Below the pieces are notes generated by a model. The model was not told where the DNA came from. It worked only from the letters and a program-made list of their open reading frames with translations, and searched no databases. A DNA stretch of 64,000 nt. Source: Kitasatospora sp. MAP12-44 (lineage in GTDB: Bacteria; Actinomycetota; Actinomycetes; Streptomycetales; Streptomycetaceae). The stretch is taken from the NCBI RefSeq assembly GCF_029892095.1, contig NZ_JARZAE010000004.1, forward strand, positions 2,170,001 through 2,234,000. The letters are read 5' to 3'. This document shows, in pieces, positions 25,221-34,216 of this stretch (its first letter is position 1; each line of letters begins with the position of its first letter). The translations under genes were made by a program, and so were the position numbers.

Positions 25221-26738
25221 TCAGGCCGACACCTGCGACACCTGCGACGCCTGCGCCCACAACTGGTGCACGGCGTACGAGCGCCAGGGCGCCCAGCCGA
25301 CCGCGATCCGCGCCGCCGACTTCGGGTCGCCCGCCAGGCCCAGCCGCAGCAGACCGTGCCGCACCCCGGCGTCGCCGGGCAGGAAGACGTCCGGGTCGGC
25401 CATCGCCCGCATCCGCAGGTAGCTCACCGTCCACGGTCCGATGCCGCGCAACGCGAGCAGCCGGGCGGCGGCGTCCTCGCGGTCCACGCCCGCGTCCAGC
25501 CGGACCGTGCCGTCCGCGAGGGCCGCGCAGAGTCCGCGCAGCGCCTGCTGCCGGGAGACCGGCATCGCCAGGTCGGCCGGGTCGGCCTCGGCCAGCGACC
25601 GCGCCGTCGGGAAGAGCAGGCTGAGCCCGCCGCTCGGCTCCGGCAGCGGCACGCCGTAGCGGGCCGCGAGCCGTCCGGCCAGCGTACGGGCGGCCGCGAT
25701 GGTGACCTGCTGGCCGAGCACCGCGCGAACGGCCAGCTCGTGCGGATCGACGTGCCCGGGCGAGCGCAGCCCGGGCCTGGCGGCGACCGCCGCACCGAGC
25801 ACCGGGTCGGCGCCCAGCTGCTCGGCGACCGTCCCCGGGTCGGCGTCCAGGTCGAAGAGGGCCCGCAGCCGGTGCACAGCGGTGGTGAGGTCGCGCAGGT
25901 CGGCCAGCCGCAGCCGGCAGTCCAGCCAGCCACGCTCCGCCGGGACCCCAGTCCCGAGCGAGTCCACCTCGGCGATGCCGTGCCCGTGCGGCAGCGCGAG
26001 CGTGCGCCGGTAGGTCCGAACCCCTAGACCTGCCGTCTCACTTGCTGGGACGACCTCCTCAACCCCCGGGACGGCACGCAGCTCCAGGAAGTCCATCAGG
26101 TGCTCGCTGTCGATCGGCCCCCGGTAGGCCAGCCGCAGGCCGAGTGTGCCCGCCGGAGCCGTCGCGCTGTGCGCACCGCGGCCGGTCTCCTCCCGCAGGC
26201 CGCTCGGCGTGCGGTCGTAGACCGCGCGGACGGTGTCGTTGAACTGGCGCACCGAGGCGAAGCCGGCCGCGAACGCCACGTCGGTCACCGGCAGCCCGGT
26301 CGTCTGCAGCAACAGCCTTGCAGCCTGCGCGCGTTGGGCGCGCGCCAGGGCGATCGGGCCGGCCCCGAGCTCGGCGGTCAGCTGGCGCTGCAACTGGCGC
26401 GCGCTGTAGCCGAGCCGCTCGGCGAGCCCGGCCACGCCCTCGCGGTCCACCACTCCGTCGCCGATCAGCCGCATCGCGCGGCCGACCAGGTCGGCGCGGT
26501 GGTTCCACTCGGGCGAGCCGGGCACCGAGTCCGGGCGGCAGCGCCGGCAGGCCCGGAACCCGGCGCCCTGCGCGGCGGCGGCCGTGGGATAGAAGGTGCA
26601 GTTGACGCGCTTGGGCGTCACGGCCGGACAGCTCGGCCGGCAGTAGATGCCGGTGCTGGTCACCGCCGTGAAGAAGACGCCGTCAAAGCGGGCGTCCCGG
26701 CTGTCCACGGCCCGGTAGCGGGTCTCGTCGTCGATCAC
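25221..26738 (-). CDS. alkA: AdaA-AlkA fusion: methylphosphotriester sensor, AraC HTH and DNA-3-methyladenine glycosylase
   Basis: 505 aa. Residues about 5-70 are the Ada zinc domain with four Cys (YCRPSCPA, and FRACRRCRPD), which accept methyl groups from DNA phosphotriesters. Residues about 80-180 are an AraC-type HTH. From about 195 on it is AlkA: an N-terminal barrel domain, then HhH-GPD (AVLGQQVTIAAARTLAGRL, LALRGIGPWTVSYLRMRAM with the catalytic Asp in DVFLPGD). It removes alkylated bases and likely regulates itself. GTG at 26738 begins the VIDDETRYRAV start of the Ada domain. Confidence 0.93.
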   Translation of the reverse strand: MIDDETRYRAVDSRDARFDGVFFTAVTSTGIYCRPSCPAVTPKRVNCTFYPTAAAAQGAGFRACRRCRPDSVPGSPEWNHRADLVGRAMRLIGDGVVDREGVAGLAERLGYSARQLQRQLTAELGAGPIALARAQRAQAARLLLQTTGLPVTDVAFAAGFASVRQFNDTVRAVYDRTPSGLREETGRGAHSATAPAGTLGLRLAYRGPIDSEHLMDFLELRAVPGVEEVVPASETAGLGVRTYRRTLALPHGHGIAEVDSLGTGVPAERGWLDCRLRLADLRDLTTAVHRLRALFDLDADPGTVAEQLGADPVLGAAVAARPGLRSPGHVDPHELAVRAVLGQQVTIAAARTLAGRLAARYGVPLPEPSGGLSLLFPTARSLAEADPADLAMPVSRQQALRGLCAALADGTVRLDAGVDREDAAARLLALRGIGPWTVSYLRMRAMADPDVFLPGDAGVRHGLLRLGLAGDPKSAARIAVGWAPWRSYAVHQLWAQASQVSQVSA

Positions 26739-26831
26739 GCAACCCAGTCTGCGCCACCGACCGGCCCGGGACTGGCGGATATCGGACACCACCCTGCCGC
26801 CCCGGGCCGCAACGGTCTTTGCCGGGCGGCC

Positions 26832-27932
26832 TCACGGCCGGACCCGCCCCCGGACCTCCTTGGCGCGGGTCTTCCACACCTTGGCCCGCTCACTGGCGAG
26901 CCGGGCGTCGGTCCGCGAGGCGATCCACTCGTTCTCGCGCTGGAGCTTGAGGTAGCTCTCCATCCGGCGCTCGGGCAGCGAACCGTCCGCGAGTGCGGCC
27001 AGCACGGCGCAGCCGGGCTCCGCGCGGTGCGAGCAGTCGTGGAAGCGGCAGTCGGCGGCCAAGTCCTCGATGTCGGAGAAGGCCAGCGCCAGGCCCTCGC
27101 CGCCGTAGAGGCCGACCTCGCGCAGACCGGGCGTGTCGATCAGCACGCCGCCGCCGGGCAGCGCGAACAGCTCGCGCGTGGTGGTGGTGTGCCGACCCTT
27201 CTGGTCACTGCTGCGGGTCTGCTGGACCGTCATCGCCTCGCTGCCGGTCAGCGCGTTGGTGAGGGTGGACTTGCCCGCGCCGGACTGGCCGATCAGCGCC
27301 GTGGTCCCGGGCGTGCAGGCGCGCAGCACGTCCAGGCCCTCGCCGGTCTCGGCGCTGACGACCAGCACGGTGGCGCCCGGCGCCGCCCGCTCGACGTCCT
27401 CGCGGATGAAGTCGGCGTCGTCGACCAGGTCGGCCTTGGTCAGCACGACCAGCGGCTGCGCACCGCTCTCCCAGGCCAGGGCCAGGAAGCGCTCGATCCG
27501 GCCGATGTCCGGGTCGCCGGCCAGTGAGACCGCGATCAGGACGGTGTCGACGTTGGCGGCCAGCACCTGGCCGTCCGAGCGCGCGCCGGCGCCCTTGCGG
27601 ATGATCGCGGTGCCGCGTGGCAGCAGCGCCGCGACCGCGGGCATCGGGGTGGCCGCAAGGTCGACGGCCGCCCAGTCCCCGGTGCAGGGGTTGTCGATGG
27701 TCTCCGCGCTGCCGACCGGCCGGGTATCGGCGCGGATGGTGCGCGGTTCGCCGCTGTCGGGGTCGATGACGACCACGTCGGCCTGCCCGCGGTCGACTCG
27801 GGCGAGCCGGCCGGGGGTGAGCCCCGCCTCAGCGAGGGGGGCGAAGAGCTCGTCGAGCTCGGGAGTCCAGCCGTAGCCGGACAGCGAAGAAGACGTCGAA
27901 GTTGAAGCGGTGTCAGAAGCAGCGTTGAACAA
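26832..27932 (-). CDS. rsgA: Ribosome small subunit-dependent GTPase RsgA
   Basis: 366 aa. OB-like N-terminal region (about 35-110), circularly permuted GTPase with TKAD, GQSGAGKSTLTNAL (G1), RHTTTTREL, DTPGLRE (G3), and a C-terminal zinc domain C-x4-C-x-H-type (DCRFHDCSHRAEPGC). It helps late 30S ribosome maturation in the cytoplasm. The start TTG at 27932 has GAAGGG about 8 nt upstream. A 23-codon ORF with a strong ribosome site lies just upstream on the same strand. Confidence 0.95.
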   Translation of the reverse strand: MFNAASDTASTSTSSSLSGYGWTPELDELFAPLAEAGLTPGRLARVDRGQADVVVIDPDSGEPRTIRADTRPVGSAETIDNPCTGDWAAVDLAATPMPAVAALLPRGTAIIRKGAGARSDGQVLAANVDTVLIAVSLAGDPDIGRIERFLALAWESGAQPLVVLTKADLVDDADFIREDVERAAPGATVLVVSAETGEGLDVLRACTPGTTALIGQSGAGKSTLTNALTGSEAMTVQQTRSSDQKGRHTTTTRELFALPGGGVLIDTPGLREVGLYGGEGLALAFSDIEDLAADCRFHDCSHRAEPGCAVLAALADGSLPERRMESYLKLQRENEWIASRTDARLASERAKVWKTRAKEVRGRVRP

Positions 27933-27984
27933 CGCGGTGGGCCCTTCGGGAGGAAAAGCGATTCCCGGGGGGCTGAGCGGAACG

Positions 27985-28056
27985 TCAGCCGGCGGCCGGG
28001 AGGGTGAGGGGGGTGAGGGTGCTGCCCTGGGCAGCCGTGACGACGGTGACAGCCAC
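27985..28056 (-). CDS. Possible 23-aa leader ORF upstream of rsgA
   Basis: GTG at 28056 follows GGGAGGTGAG at good spacing. The peptide is Thr/Leu/Ala-rich (VAVTVVTAAQGSTLTPL) and ends about 50 nt before the rsgA start. It might be a translated leader that influences rsgA, or an unrelated miniprotein. Confidence 0.4.
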   Translation of the reverse strand: MAVTVVTAAQGSTLTPLTLPAAG

Positions 28057-28204
28057 GAGGCTCACCTCCCGTTTCTTCTCCCGAGCCGTGTTCAACGGCC
28101 CTGACGTCGTGGTCGCGTGGGGCGACCGCGCACACCGGTGCTCGGTGCGCGATCCGCAGCCTATGACAGCGGCTCCCGACCGCGCACCCCTATTTTTTTC
28201 TCCT

Positions 28205-29626
28205 TTACGGCCCGTCCCACGGGGGCCGCGGCGGGTAGCTGGGCAGCGAGGAGTCCACCGGCCCCAGTCCGCCGGGGAAGCGGCCGTCCGAACCCCAGGG
28301 CTCCGCCGGGCGCTCGACAGGCGCGTCCGGCGCGGGCGTACCCGGCGCGGGAGCGCCCGGCCCCGGGAACGGGCGCGCGGCGTGGTGCGGCGAGGGGCGC
28401 GGGCCGGGCCGGTCGCTGTCCGGCGGGGGCGGCGGCGTCCGGCGGCGGCGGGCGCCCCGCGCGGCGCCGAGCCGCCCGCGCACATTGGTCGGCGGCAGGA
28501 AGTCGGCCCAGCGCTCGGGGTACTCGGACGGCACCTCGTCGTCCTCGTCCTCGTCCTCCTCCTCGACGCCCTCGGCGAGCCCCAACGCGCGTGCCATCAT
28601 GGCCCGTTCGGCGGCCCGTCGGGCCCCGGCCTCGCGGACCAGCAGCTCGGCGGCGTGCTCGCTGGCCCGCTCGTTCTCGGCCCGGGCGTCGGCGGTCTCC
28701 ACGCTGGGCCAGCGGCGGTCTATGGCAGCGTTCATGGCGGCGCCGATCAGCACCGCGATCGCCACCACGAAGATCCAGAGCAGCACCGCGATGGGCGCCG
28801 CCAACTTGCCGTAGACGGTCGGGCCCTCGACCGAGTGGATCAGGTAGACCCGCAGCACCACGCTGCAGATCACCAGCACCCCCAGCGCCACCAGAGCGCC
28901 CGGCAGGTCCTCGCGCCAGGGCGTGCTGGCGGGCACGGCCAGGTGGTAGAGCGTGGTCAGAAAGACCACCAGCAGCAGGATCGCCACCGGCCAGTAGAGC
29001 GCGCTCACCACCCCGGCGATGTTCGGCACCGCCGCCACCACCAGCCCGGGCCCGGCCACCAGCAGCGGCAGCACCAGCGAGCCGATCGCCAGCGCGCCGA
29101 GGTAGAGGCCCAGCGACATGGACCGGGTCTTGACGATGCCGCGCTTGCCGTCCAACCCGTACATCACGGTGATCGTGTCGATGAAGATGTAGAGCGCGCG
29201 GGAGCCGGACCAGAGCGCGAACACGAAACCGATCGAGATCAGGTCGGGCCGGCCGTTCTCGAAGACGCTGTTCAGCAGCGGCTTGACGATCTGGTCGATC
29301 GAGGACGACGAGAGCACCGTGCCAGCCGCCGTGATGATGTCCTGCTGGAGCTTCAGGATGGTGCCGGCGCCGAGCAGGTCGTCCAGGTAGCCGAGTGTGC
29401 CGGCCAGGCAGAGCAGCAGCGGCGGGATCGACAGCAGGGTGAAGAACGCGGCCTCCGCGGCGAGCCCGGTGACCCGGTACTCGACGCAGGTGTTGGCGGT
29501 GTCCTTGATCAGCGCCCACACCGTGCCGCGCCAGCTGGACCGTCTGCTCGCCCGCCGCGCGCCCTTGCCGCGCCGTCGGGACGGGCGGTCCGCGTCCGCT
29601 CTGCTGGTCTCACCTGATGGCTGCAC
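28205..29626 (-). CDS. YihY/BrkB family inner membrane protein
   Basis: 473 aa. Residues about 25-310 match the BrkB/YihY family: six hydrophobic helices with the start WRGTVWALIKDTANTCVEY, AEAAFFTLLSIPPLLLCLAG, and IGFVFALWSGSRALYIFID. It was once called ribonuclease BN by mistake; members are membrane proteins of unclear role. The C-terminal 150 residues are soluble: an acidic run of Glu/Asp (EEEDEDEDDE), then Arg/Pro-rich tail. GTG at 29626 is chosen as the start closest to the membrane part; it has no ribosome site, and TACCGT 10 nt upstream suggests a leaderless transcript. Confidence 0.88.
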   Translation of the reverse strand: MQPSGETSRADADRPSRRRGKGARRASRRSSWRGTVWALIKDTANTCVEYRVTGLAAEAAFFTLLSIPPLLLCLAGTLGYLDDLLGAGTILKLQQDIITAAGTVLSSSSIDQIVKPLLNSVFENGRPDLISIGFVFALWSGSRALYIFIDTITVMYGLDGKRGIVKTRSMSLGLYLGALAIGSLVLPLLVAGPGLVVAAVPNIAGVVSALYWPVAILLLVVFLTTLYHLAVPASTPWREDLPGALVALGVLVICSVVLRVYLIHSVEGPTVYGKLAAPIAVLLWIFVVAIAVLIGAAMNAAIDRRWPSVETADARAENERASEHAAELLVREAGARRAAERAMMARALGLAEGVEEEDEDEDDEVPSEYPERWADFLPPTNVRGRLGAARGARRRRTPPPPPDSDRPGPRPSPHHAARPFPGPGAPAPGTPAPDAPVERPAEPWGSDGRFPGGLGPVDSSLPSYPPRPPWDGP

Positions 29627-29787
29627 AGCGCTAACGGTATCGGGCGGCCCGACCCCCCTGATCGCACCGGCCCGTTCAGGTCGCCACAGCCAGGCCACCT
29701 TCGCCGCAGTCTCGATATTCGAAACAAAGATGTCCGGATTCTGGACGTTGGTGGACCGCGCCTCGTTCGGCGTGCGAATCTCTTGCC

Positions 29788-29871
29788 ATGCCGAGCGCCG
29801 GAACCACCCTAGTTGGTCGACTTCACGTCGATCTCCTTCGCGTGTCCAGCGCCATCTGTCCGGTGACCTGA
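29788..29871 (+). CDS. Putative leader peptide of the sulfur assimilation operon
   Basis: 27 aa, core LVGRLHVDLLRVSSAIC, ending CPVT. This matches a kind of short putative leader peptide that I recognise from Streptomyces sulfur operons: a conserved His-Val-Asp-Leu core and a Cys near the end. It lies 185 bp before the sulfite reductase start. A Cys codon close to the stop fits control by cysteine-dependent attenuation or ribosome stalling. The role is inferred from position and motif, not shown. Confidence 0.7.
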   Translation: MPSAGTTLVGRLHVDLLRVSSAICPVT

Positions 29872-30055
29872 GCCTTATCCCGCCGCCGCCACCGCACTGG
29901 CGCCACTCAGTCACCCATCGCGCGCAACCGATGGGCAGGCGCCCACCGGCCGAGGTCACTGCTTCCCACATCCTGTCGAAGATCCGCAGGTCACAGCAGC
30001 GACGAGCCCGGGAATGCCCCGAACCTGGCAAAGCCACCTGCCCGAAGGACGACAC

Positions 30056-31780
30056 ATGCCCACCACTTCCGACCCGGCCGAGCACCAGCCAGCCGACGCC
30101 GCAAAGCGTCCGGCTGCCGCCGCCCGCAAGGTGTCCCGCCACCGCGGCGAGGGCCAGTGGGGCATGGGTCACTACACCCCGCTGAACGCCAACGAGCAGT
30201 TCAAGAAGGACGACGACGGTCTCAACGTGCGGACACGCATTGAGACGATCTACGCCCTGCAGGGCTTCGACTCGATCGACCCCTCCGACCTGCGCGGCCG
30301 GATGCGCTGGTGGGGTCTGTACACCCAGCGCAAGGAAGGCATCGACGGCGGCAAGACCGCGATCCTGGACCCGCACGAGCTGGACGCCGAGTACTTCATG
30401 CTCCGGGTCCGGATCGACGGCGGCCGGCTCACCGTCGCCCAGCTGAAGGCGATCGCCGAGGTCTCCGAGCTGTACGGGCGCGGCACCGCCGACCTGACCG
30501 ACCGCCAGAACATCCAGTACCACTGGATCCGGATCGAGGACATGCCCGCGATCTGGCAGAAGCTGGAGGCCGTCGGCCTGTCCACCACCGAGGCCTGCGG
30601 TGACACCCCGCGGGTGATCCTCGGCTCGCCGGTGGCCGGCGTCGCCGAGGACGAGATCATCGACGGCACCCCCGCCATCGAGGAGATCCAGCGGCGCTTC
30701 ATCGGCAACCCGGACTTCTCCAACCTGCCGCGCAAGTTCAAGTCGGCGGTCTCCGGCTCCCCGCAGCTGGACGTCGCACACGAGATCAACGACATCGCCT
30801 TCGTCGGCGTCAACCACCCCGAGCACGGCCCGGGCTTCGACCTCTGGGTCGGCGGCGGGCTCTCCACCAACCCCAAGCTGGGTGTGCGACTGGGCGCCTG
30901 GGTCCCACTGGACGAGGTCGCGGACGTCTACGGCGGCGTGATCGGCATCTTCCGCGACTACGGCTACCGCCGGCTGCGCAACCGCGCGCGGTTGAAGTTC
31001 CTGGTCGCTGACTGGGGCGTGGAGAAGTTCCGCCAGGTCCTCCAGGAGGAGTACCTCAAGTACGACCTGATCGACGGCCCCGCCCCCGAGCAGCCCGTCG
31101 GCGTCTGGCGCGACCACGTCGGCGTGCACCGGCAGAAGGACGGCCGCTTCTACGTCGGCTTCGCCCCGCGGGTCGGCCGGGTGCACGGCAAGCTGCTCGG
31201 CCAGGTCGCCGAGCTGGCCGCCGCGCACGGCTCCGACCGGCTGCGCACCACCGCCGAGCAGAAGATGCTGGTGCTCGACATCGCCGAGGACCAGGTCGCG
31301 TCGCTGGTGGCCGGCCTGGAGGAGCTGGACCTGCGGGTCACCCCGTCCCCGTTCCGGCGCGGCACGATGGCCTGCACCGGCATCGAGTACTGCAAGCTCG
31401 CCATCGTCGAGACCAAGGAGCGCGGGCGCACCCTGATCGACGAGCTGGAGGCGCGGCTGCCCGACTTCGCCGAGCCGCTCACCATCAACATCAACGGCTG
31501 CCCCAACGCCTGCGCCCGTATCCAGGTGGCGGACATCGGTCTCAAGGGCCAGCTGGTCAGCGACGAGAACGGCGAGCAGGTGGAGGGCTACCAGGTCCAC
31601 CTGGGCGGCGCGCTCGGCCTGGAGGCCGGCTTCGGCCGCAAGGTCCGCGGCCTCAAGGTCACCAGCGCCGGCCTGCCGGACTACGTCGAGCGCCTGCTCG
31701 GCCGCTTCCAGGCCGACCGTCAGGAAGGCGAGCGGTTCGCCCAGTGGACCGCCCGGGCCAGCGAGGAGCAGCTCTCATGA
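30056..31780 (+). CDS. sirA: Assimilatory sulfite (nitrite/sulfite) reductase, siroheme-dependent
   Basis: 574 aa, the size of ferredoxin-dependent sulfite reductases. It reduces sulfite to sulfide with six electrons. The [4Fe-4S]-siroheme ligands are visible as CTGIEYCKLA and NGCPNACAR in the C-terminal half. Both ferredoxin-like half domains start with conserved segments (FMLRVRIDGGRLTVAQL, RFYVGFAPRVGRVHG). ATG at 30056 has GAAGGACG upstream. The preceding leader ORF and the following cysH place it in sulfate, not nitrate, assimilation. The stop overlaps the next gene (ATGA). Confidence 0.93.
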   Translation: MPTTSDPAEHQPADAAKRPAAAARKVSRHRGEGQWGMGHYTPLNANEQFKKDDDGLNVRTRIETIYALQGFDSIDPSDLRGRMRWWGLYTQRKEGIDGGKTAILDPHELDAEYFMLRVRIDGGRLTVAQLKAIAEVSELYGRGTADLTDRQNIQYHWIRIEDMPAIWQKLEAVGLSTTEACGDTPRVILGSPVAGVAEDEIIDGTPAIEEIQRRFIGNPDFSNLPRKFKSAVSGSPQLDVAHEINDIAFVGVNHPEHGPGFDLWVGGGLSTNPKLGVRLGAWVPLDEVADVYGGVIGIFRDYGYRRLRNRARLKFLVADWGVEKFRQVLQEEYLKYDLIDGPAPEQPVGVWRDHVGVHRQKDGRFYVGFAPRVGRVHGKLLGQVAELAAAHGSDRLRTTAEQKMLVLDIAEDQVASLVAGLEELDLRVTPSPFRRGTMACTGIEYCKLAIVETKERGRTLIDELEARLPDFAEPLTININGCPNACARIQVADIGLKGQLVSDENGEQVEGYQVHLGGALGLEAGFGRKVRGLKVTSAGLPDYVERLLGRFQADRQEGERFAQWTARASEEQLS

Positions 31781-31956
31781 GTGAGCGCGCGGCACCCTTC
31801 TACTGCCCGTACTGCGGCGACGAGGACCTGCGCCCCTCCGAGAGCGGCGGGCACGGTGCCTGGGAGTGCGCGTCCTGCCGACGGGCCTTCCAGCTGAAGT
31901 TCCTCGGCCTGCTGTCGACCCCGAACGGGGGAACCCGCGATGACCAGCGCAGTTGA
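31777..31956 (+). CDS. Zinc-ribbon miniprotein of the sulfur operon
   Basis: 59 aa with two CxxC pairs, YCPYCGDEDLRP and WECASCRRAF, so probably one zinc ribbon. Small proteins of this kind sit between sulfite reductase and cysH in other Streptomyces. Start overlaps the sulfite reductase stop by 4 bp and the end overlaps cysH by 17 bp. Its role is unknown; electron transfer or regulation are guesses. Confidence 0.85.
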   Translation: MSERAAPFYCPYCGDEDLRPSESGGHGAWECASCRRAFQLKFLGLLSTPNGGTRDDQRS

Positions 31957-32638
31957 CCTGGAGTCGGTGGCCATCGCGGCCGGCCGCGAGCTGGAGGAGG
32001 CCTCCGCGCAGGAGGTGCTGCGCTGGGCCGCCGAGACCTTCGGCAAGCGGTTCTGCGTCACCTCCTCGATGGAGGACGCGGTCGTCGCCCACCTGGCGTC
32101 CACCGCGCTGCCCGGCGTGGACGTGGTCTTCCTGGACACCGGCTACCACTTCCCGGAGACCATCGGCACCCGGGACGCGGTCGCCGCGACCATGCCGCTC
32201 AACGTCATCACACTGACCCCGCTGCAGAGCGTGGCCGAGCAGGACGCCCAGTACGGCGCCGCCCTGCACGACCGCGACCCCGACCTGTGCTGCTCGCTGC
32301 GCAAGGTCGAGCCGCTGCAGCGCGGCCTGTCGGCGTACGACGCGTGGGCCACCGGGCTGCGCCGCGACGAGTCGCCGAGCCGGGCGAACACCCCGGTGGT
32401 GGCCTGGGACGCCAAGCGCCGCAAGGTCAAGATCGCCCCGATCGCCCGCTGGACGCAGGACGACGTGGACGCGTACGTCAACGCCAACGGGGTGCTGCTC
32501 AACCCGCTGCTGTGGGAGGGGTACACCTCCGTCGGCTGCGCGCCGCTCTCCTGCACCCGCAAGCCGGGGGACGGCGAGCAGGGCCGGTCCGGCCGCTGGG
32601 CCGGATCGGGCAAGACCGAGTGCGGCATCCACCTCTAG
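31940..32638 (+). CDS. cysH: Phosphoadenylyl/adenylyl-sulfate reductase CysH
   Basis: 232 aa. PP-loop-like fold of APS/PAPS reductases (FCVTSSMEDAVVAHLAS, VVFLDTGYHFPETIGTRD). The CC at DLCCSLRKVEPL and the downstream pair suggest a [4Fe-4S] APS reductase, and the C-terminal TECGIHL holds the catalytic Cys. The downstream pair reads GCAPLSCTRK, four residues apart where the family norm is two (GCxxCT); an extra Leu-Ser is present. It reduces APS to sulfite. ATG at 31940 has GGGGG upstream. Confidence 0.92.
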   Translation: MTSAVDLESVAIAAGRELEEASAQEVLRWAAETFGKRFCVTSSMEDAVVAHLASTALPGVDVVFLDTGYHFPETIGTRDAVAATMPLNVITLTPLQSVAEQDAQYGAALHDRDPDLCCSLRKVEPLQRGLSAYDAWATGLRRDESPSRANTPVVAWDAKRRKVKIAPIARWTQDDVDAYVNANGVLLNPLLWEGYTSVGCAPLSCTRKPGDGEQGRSGRWAGSGKTECGIHL

Positions 32639-32660
32639 TCAGACCATCTCTAGTCAGACC
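32633..32660 (+). repeat. 13-bp direct repeat at the end of cysH
   Basis: CTCTAGTCAGACC occurs at 32633-32645 and 32648-32660. The first copy contains the cysH stop TAG. Confidence 0.85.
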
Positions 32661-32676
32661 GTTGGGAGCGTACAAA

Positions 32677-33276
32677 GTGACGACAGCCGACACCCTGGCC
32701 GCCGGGGACGCCGCAGAGGCGGCCCGCGCGGCCGACCCCTGCGGGCGCGGTGCCACCGTGTGGCTGACCGGGCTGCCCAGCGCGGGCAAGACCACCCTCG
32801 CCTTCGCCCTGGCCGACCGGCTGCGTGCCGAGGGCCACCGGGTGGAGGTCCTGGACGGCGACGAGATCCGCGAGTTCCTCTCCAAGGGGCTCGGGTTCAG
32901 CAAGGAGGACCGGCACACCAACGTGACCAGGATCGGCTTCGTCGCCGAGCGGCTGGCCTCGCACGGTGTGAAGGTGCTCGCCCCCGTGATCGCCCCCTAC
33001 GCCGACTCCCGGGCCGCCGTCCGCGCCCAACACGCCAAGAACGGCACCGAGTTCCTGGAGATCCACGTCGCCACCCCGGTGGACGTCTGCTCCGAGCGCG
33101 ACGTCAAGGGCCTCTACGCCAAGCAGGCAGCCGGCGAGATCGCCAACCTGACCGGCGTCGACGACCCGTACGAGGCTCCCGAGAACCCCGATCTGCGGAT
33201 CCTGACGCACACCCAGTCGGTCGCCGAGTCCGCCGCCGACCTGCACGCCCTTCTGACGAACAGGGGTTTGGCATGA
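32677..33276 (+). CDS. cysC: Adenylyl-sulfate kinase CysC
   Basis: 199 aa. Phosphorylates APS to PAPS. P-loop GLPSAGKTT at about residue 32, DGDEIREFLSKGLGFS and RDVKGLYAKQAAGEI are typical CysC motifs. GTG at 32677 has GGGAGC 8-13 nt upstream. The stop overlaps cysD (ATGA). Together with the presence of an APS-type reductase, it may serve PAPS-dependent sulfation rather than assimilation. Confidence 0.95.
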   Translation: MTTADTLAAGDAAEAARAADPCGRGATVWLTGLPSAGKTTLAFALADRLRAEGHRVEVLDGDEIREFLSKGLGFSKEDRHTNVTRIGFVAERLASHGVKVLAPVIAPYADSRAAVRAQHAKNGTEFLEIHVATPVDVCSERDVKGLYAKQAAGEIANLTGVDDPYEAPENPDLRILTHTQSVAESAADLHALLTNRGLA

Positions 33277-34214
33277 CGACCGCGACCACCCAGGCGCCGC
33301 TGACCGGCAGCGGCAACGCGTTCACGCTCTCCCACCTGGACGCCCTCGAGGCCGAGTCGGTGCACATCTTCCGCGAGGTGGCGGGCGAGTTCGAGCGCCC
33401 GGTGATCCTCTTCTCGGGCGGCAAGGACTCGATCGTCATGCTGCACCTGGCACTGAAGGCCTTCTGGCCGGCGCAGGTGCCCTTCGAGCTGCTGCACGTG
33501 GACACCGGCCACAACTTCCCCGAGGTCATCGAGTACCGCGACCGCACCGTCGAGAAGCACAACCTGCGCCTGCACGTCGCGCACGTGCAGGACTTCATCG
33601 ACGACGGCCGGCTGCGCGAGCGCCCCGACGGCACCCGCAACCCGCTGCAGACCGTGCCGCTGCTGGACGCCATCGAGAAGGGCAAGTTCGACGCCGTCTT
33701 CGGCGGCGGCCGCCGCGACGAGGAGAAGGCCCGCGCCAAGGAGCGCGTCTTCTCCCTGCGCGACGAGTTCGGCGCCTGGGACCCGCGCCGCCAGCGCCCC
33801 GAGCTGTGGTCGCTCTACAACGGCAAGCACGCGGTGGGCGAGCACGTCCGGGTCTTCCCGCTCTCCAACTGGACCGAGCTGGACGTCTGGCAGTACATCG
33901 AGCGCGAGAACATCGAACTCCCGCAGATCTACTACGCCCACGAGCGCGACGTCTTCGCCCGCGACGGCATGTGGCTGACCGCCGGCGAGTGGGGCGGCCC
34001 CAAGGAGACCGAGACCGTGCAGCGGCGCCTGATCCGCTACCGCACGGTGGGCGACATGTCCTGCACCGGCGCCGTCGACTCCGACGCCGCCACCATCGGC
34101 GACGTGATCACCGAGATCGCCGCCAGCCGCCTCACCGAACGCGGGGCCACCCGAGCCGACGACAAGATGTCCGAGGCCGCCATGGAAGACCGCAAGCGCG
34201 AGGGGTACTTCTAA
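33273..34214 (+). CDS. cysD: Sulfate adenylyltransferase subunit CysD
   Basis: 313 aa. Small subunit of ATP sulfurylase, which adenylates sulfate. PP-loop ILFSGGKDSIVMLHL at about residue 45, HVDTGHNFPEVIEYRD, and GGGRRDEEKARAKERVFS are standard. Start overlaps the cysC stop. Followed after 2 bp by cysN, its GTPase partner. Confidence 0.96.
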   Translation: MTTATTQAPLTGSGNAFTLSHLDALEAESVHIFREVAGEFERPVILFSGGKDSIVMLHLALKAFWPAQVPFELLHVDTGHNFPEVIEYRDRTVEKHNLRLHVAHVQDFIDDGRLRERPDGTRNPLQTVPLLDAIEKGKFDAVFGGGRRDEEKARAKERVFSLRDEFGAWDPRRQRPELWSLYNGKHAVGEHVRVFPLSNWTELDVWQYIERENIELPQIYYAHERDVFARDGMWLTAGEWGGPKETETVQRRLIRYRTVGDMSCTGAVDSDAATIGDVITEIAASRLTERGATRADDKMSEAAMEDRKREGYF

Positions 34215-34216
34215 CC

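Noticed and set aside
28192..28200. T7 run as a terminator
   Set aside because: No stem before it on the plus strand and no plus-strand gene; on the minus strand it is an A-run.
29627..31600. Long minus-strand open frame continuing upstream of the BrkB-like gene
   Set aside because: It runs antisense through sulfite reductase, which has clear motifs; the BrkB part alone is real.
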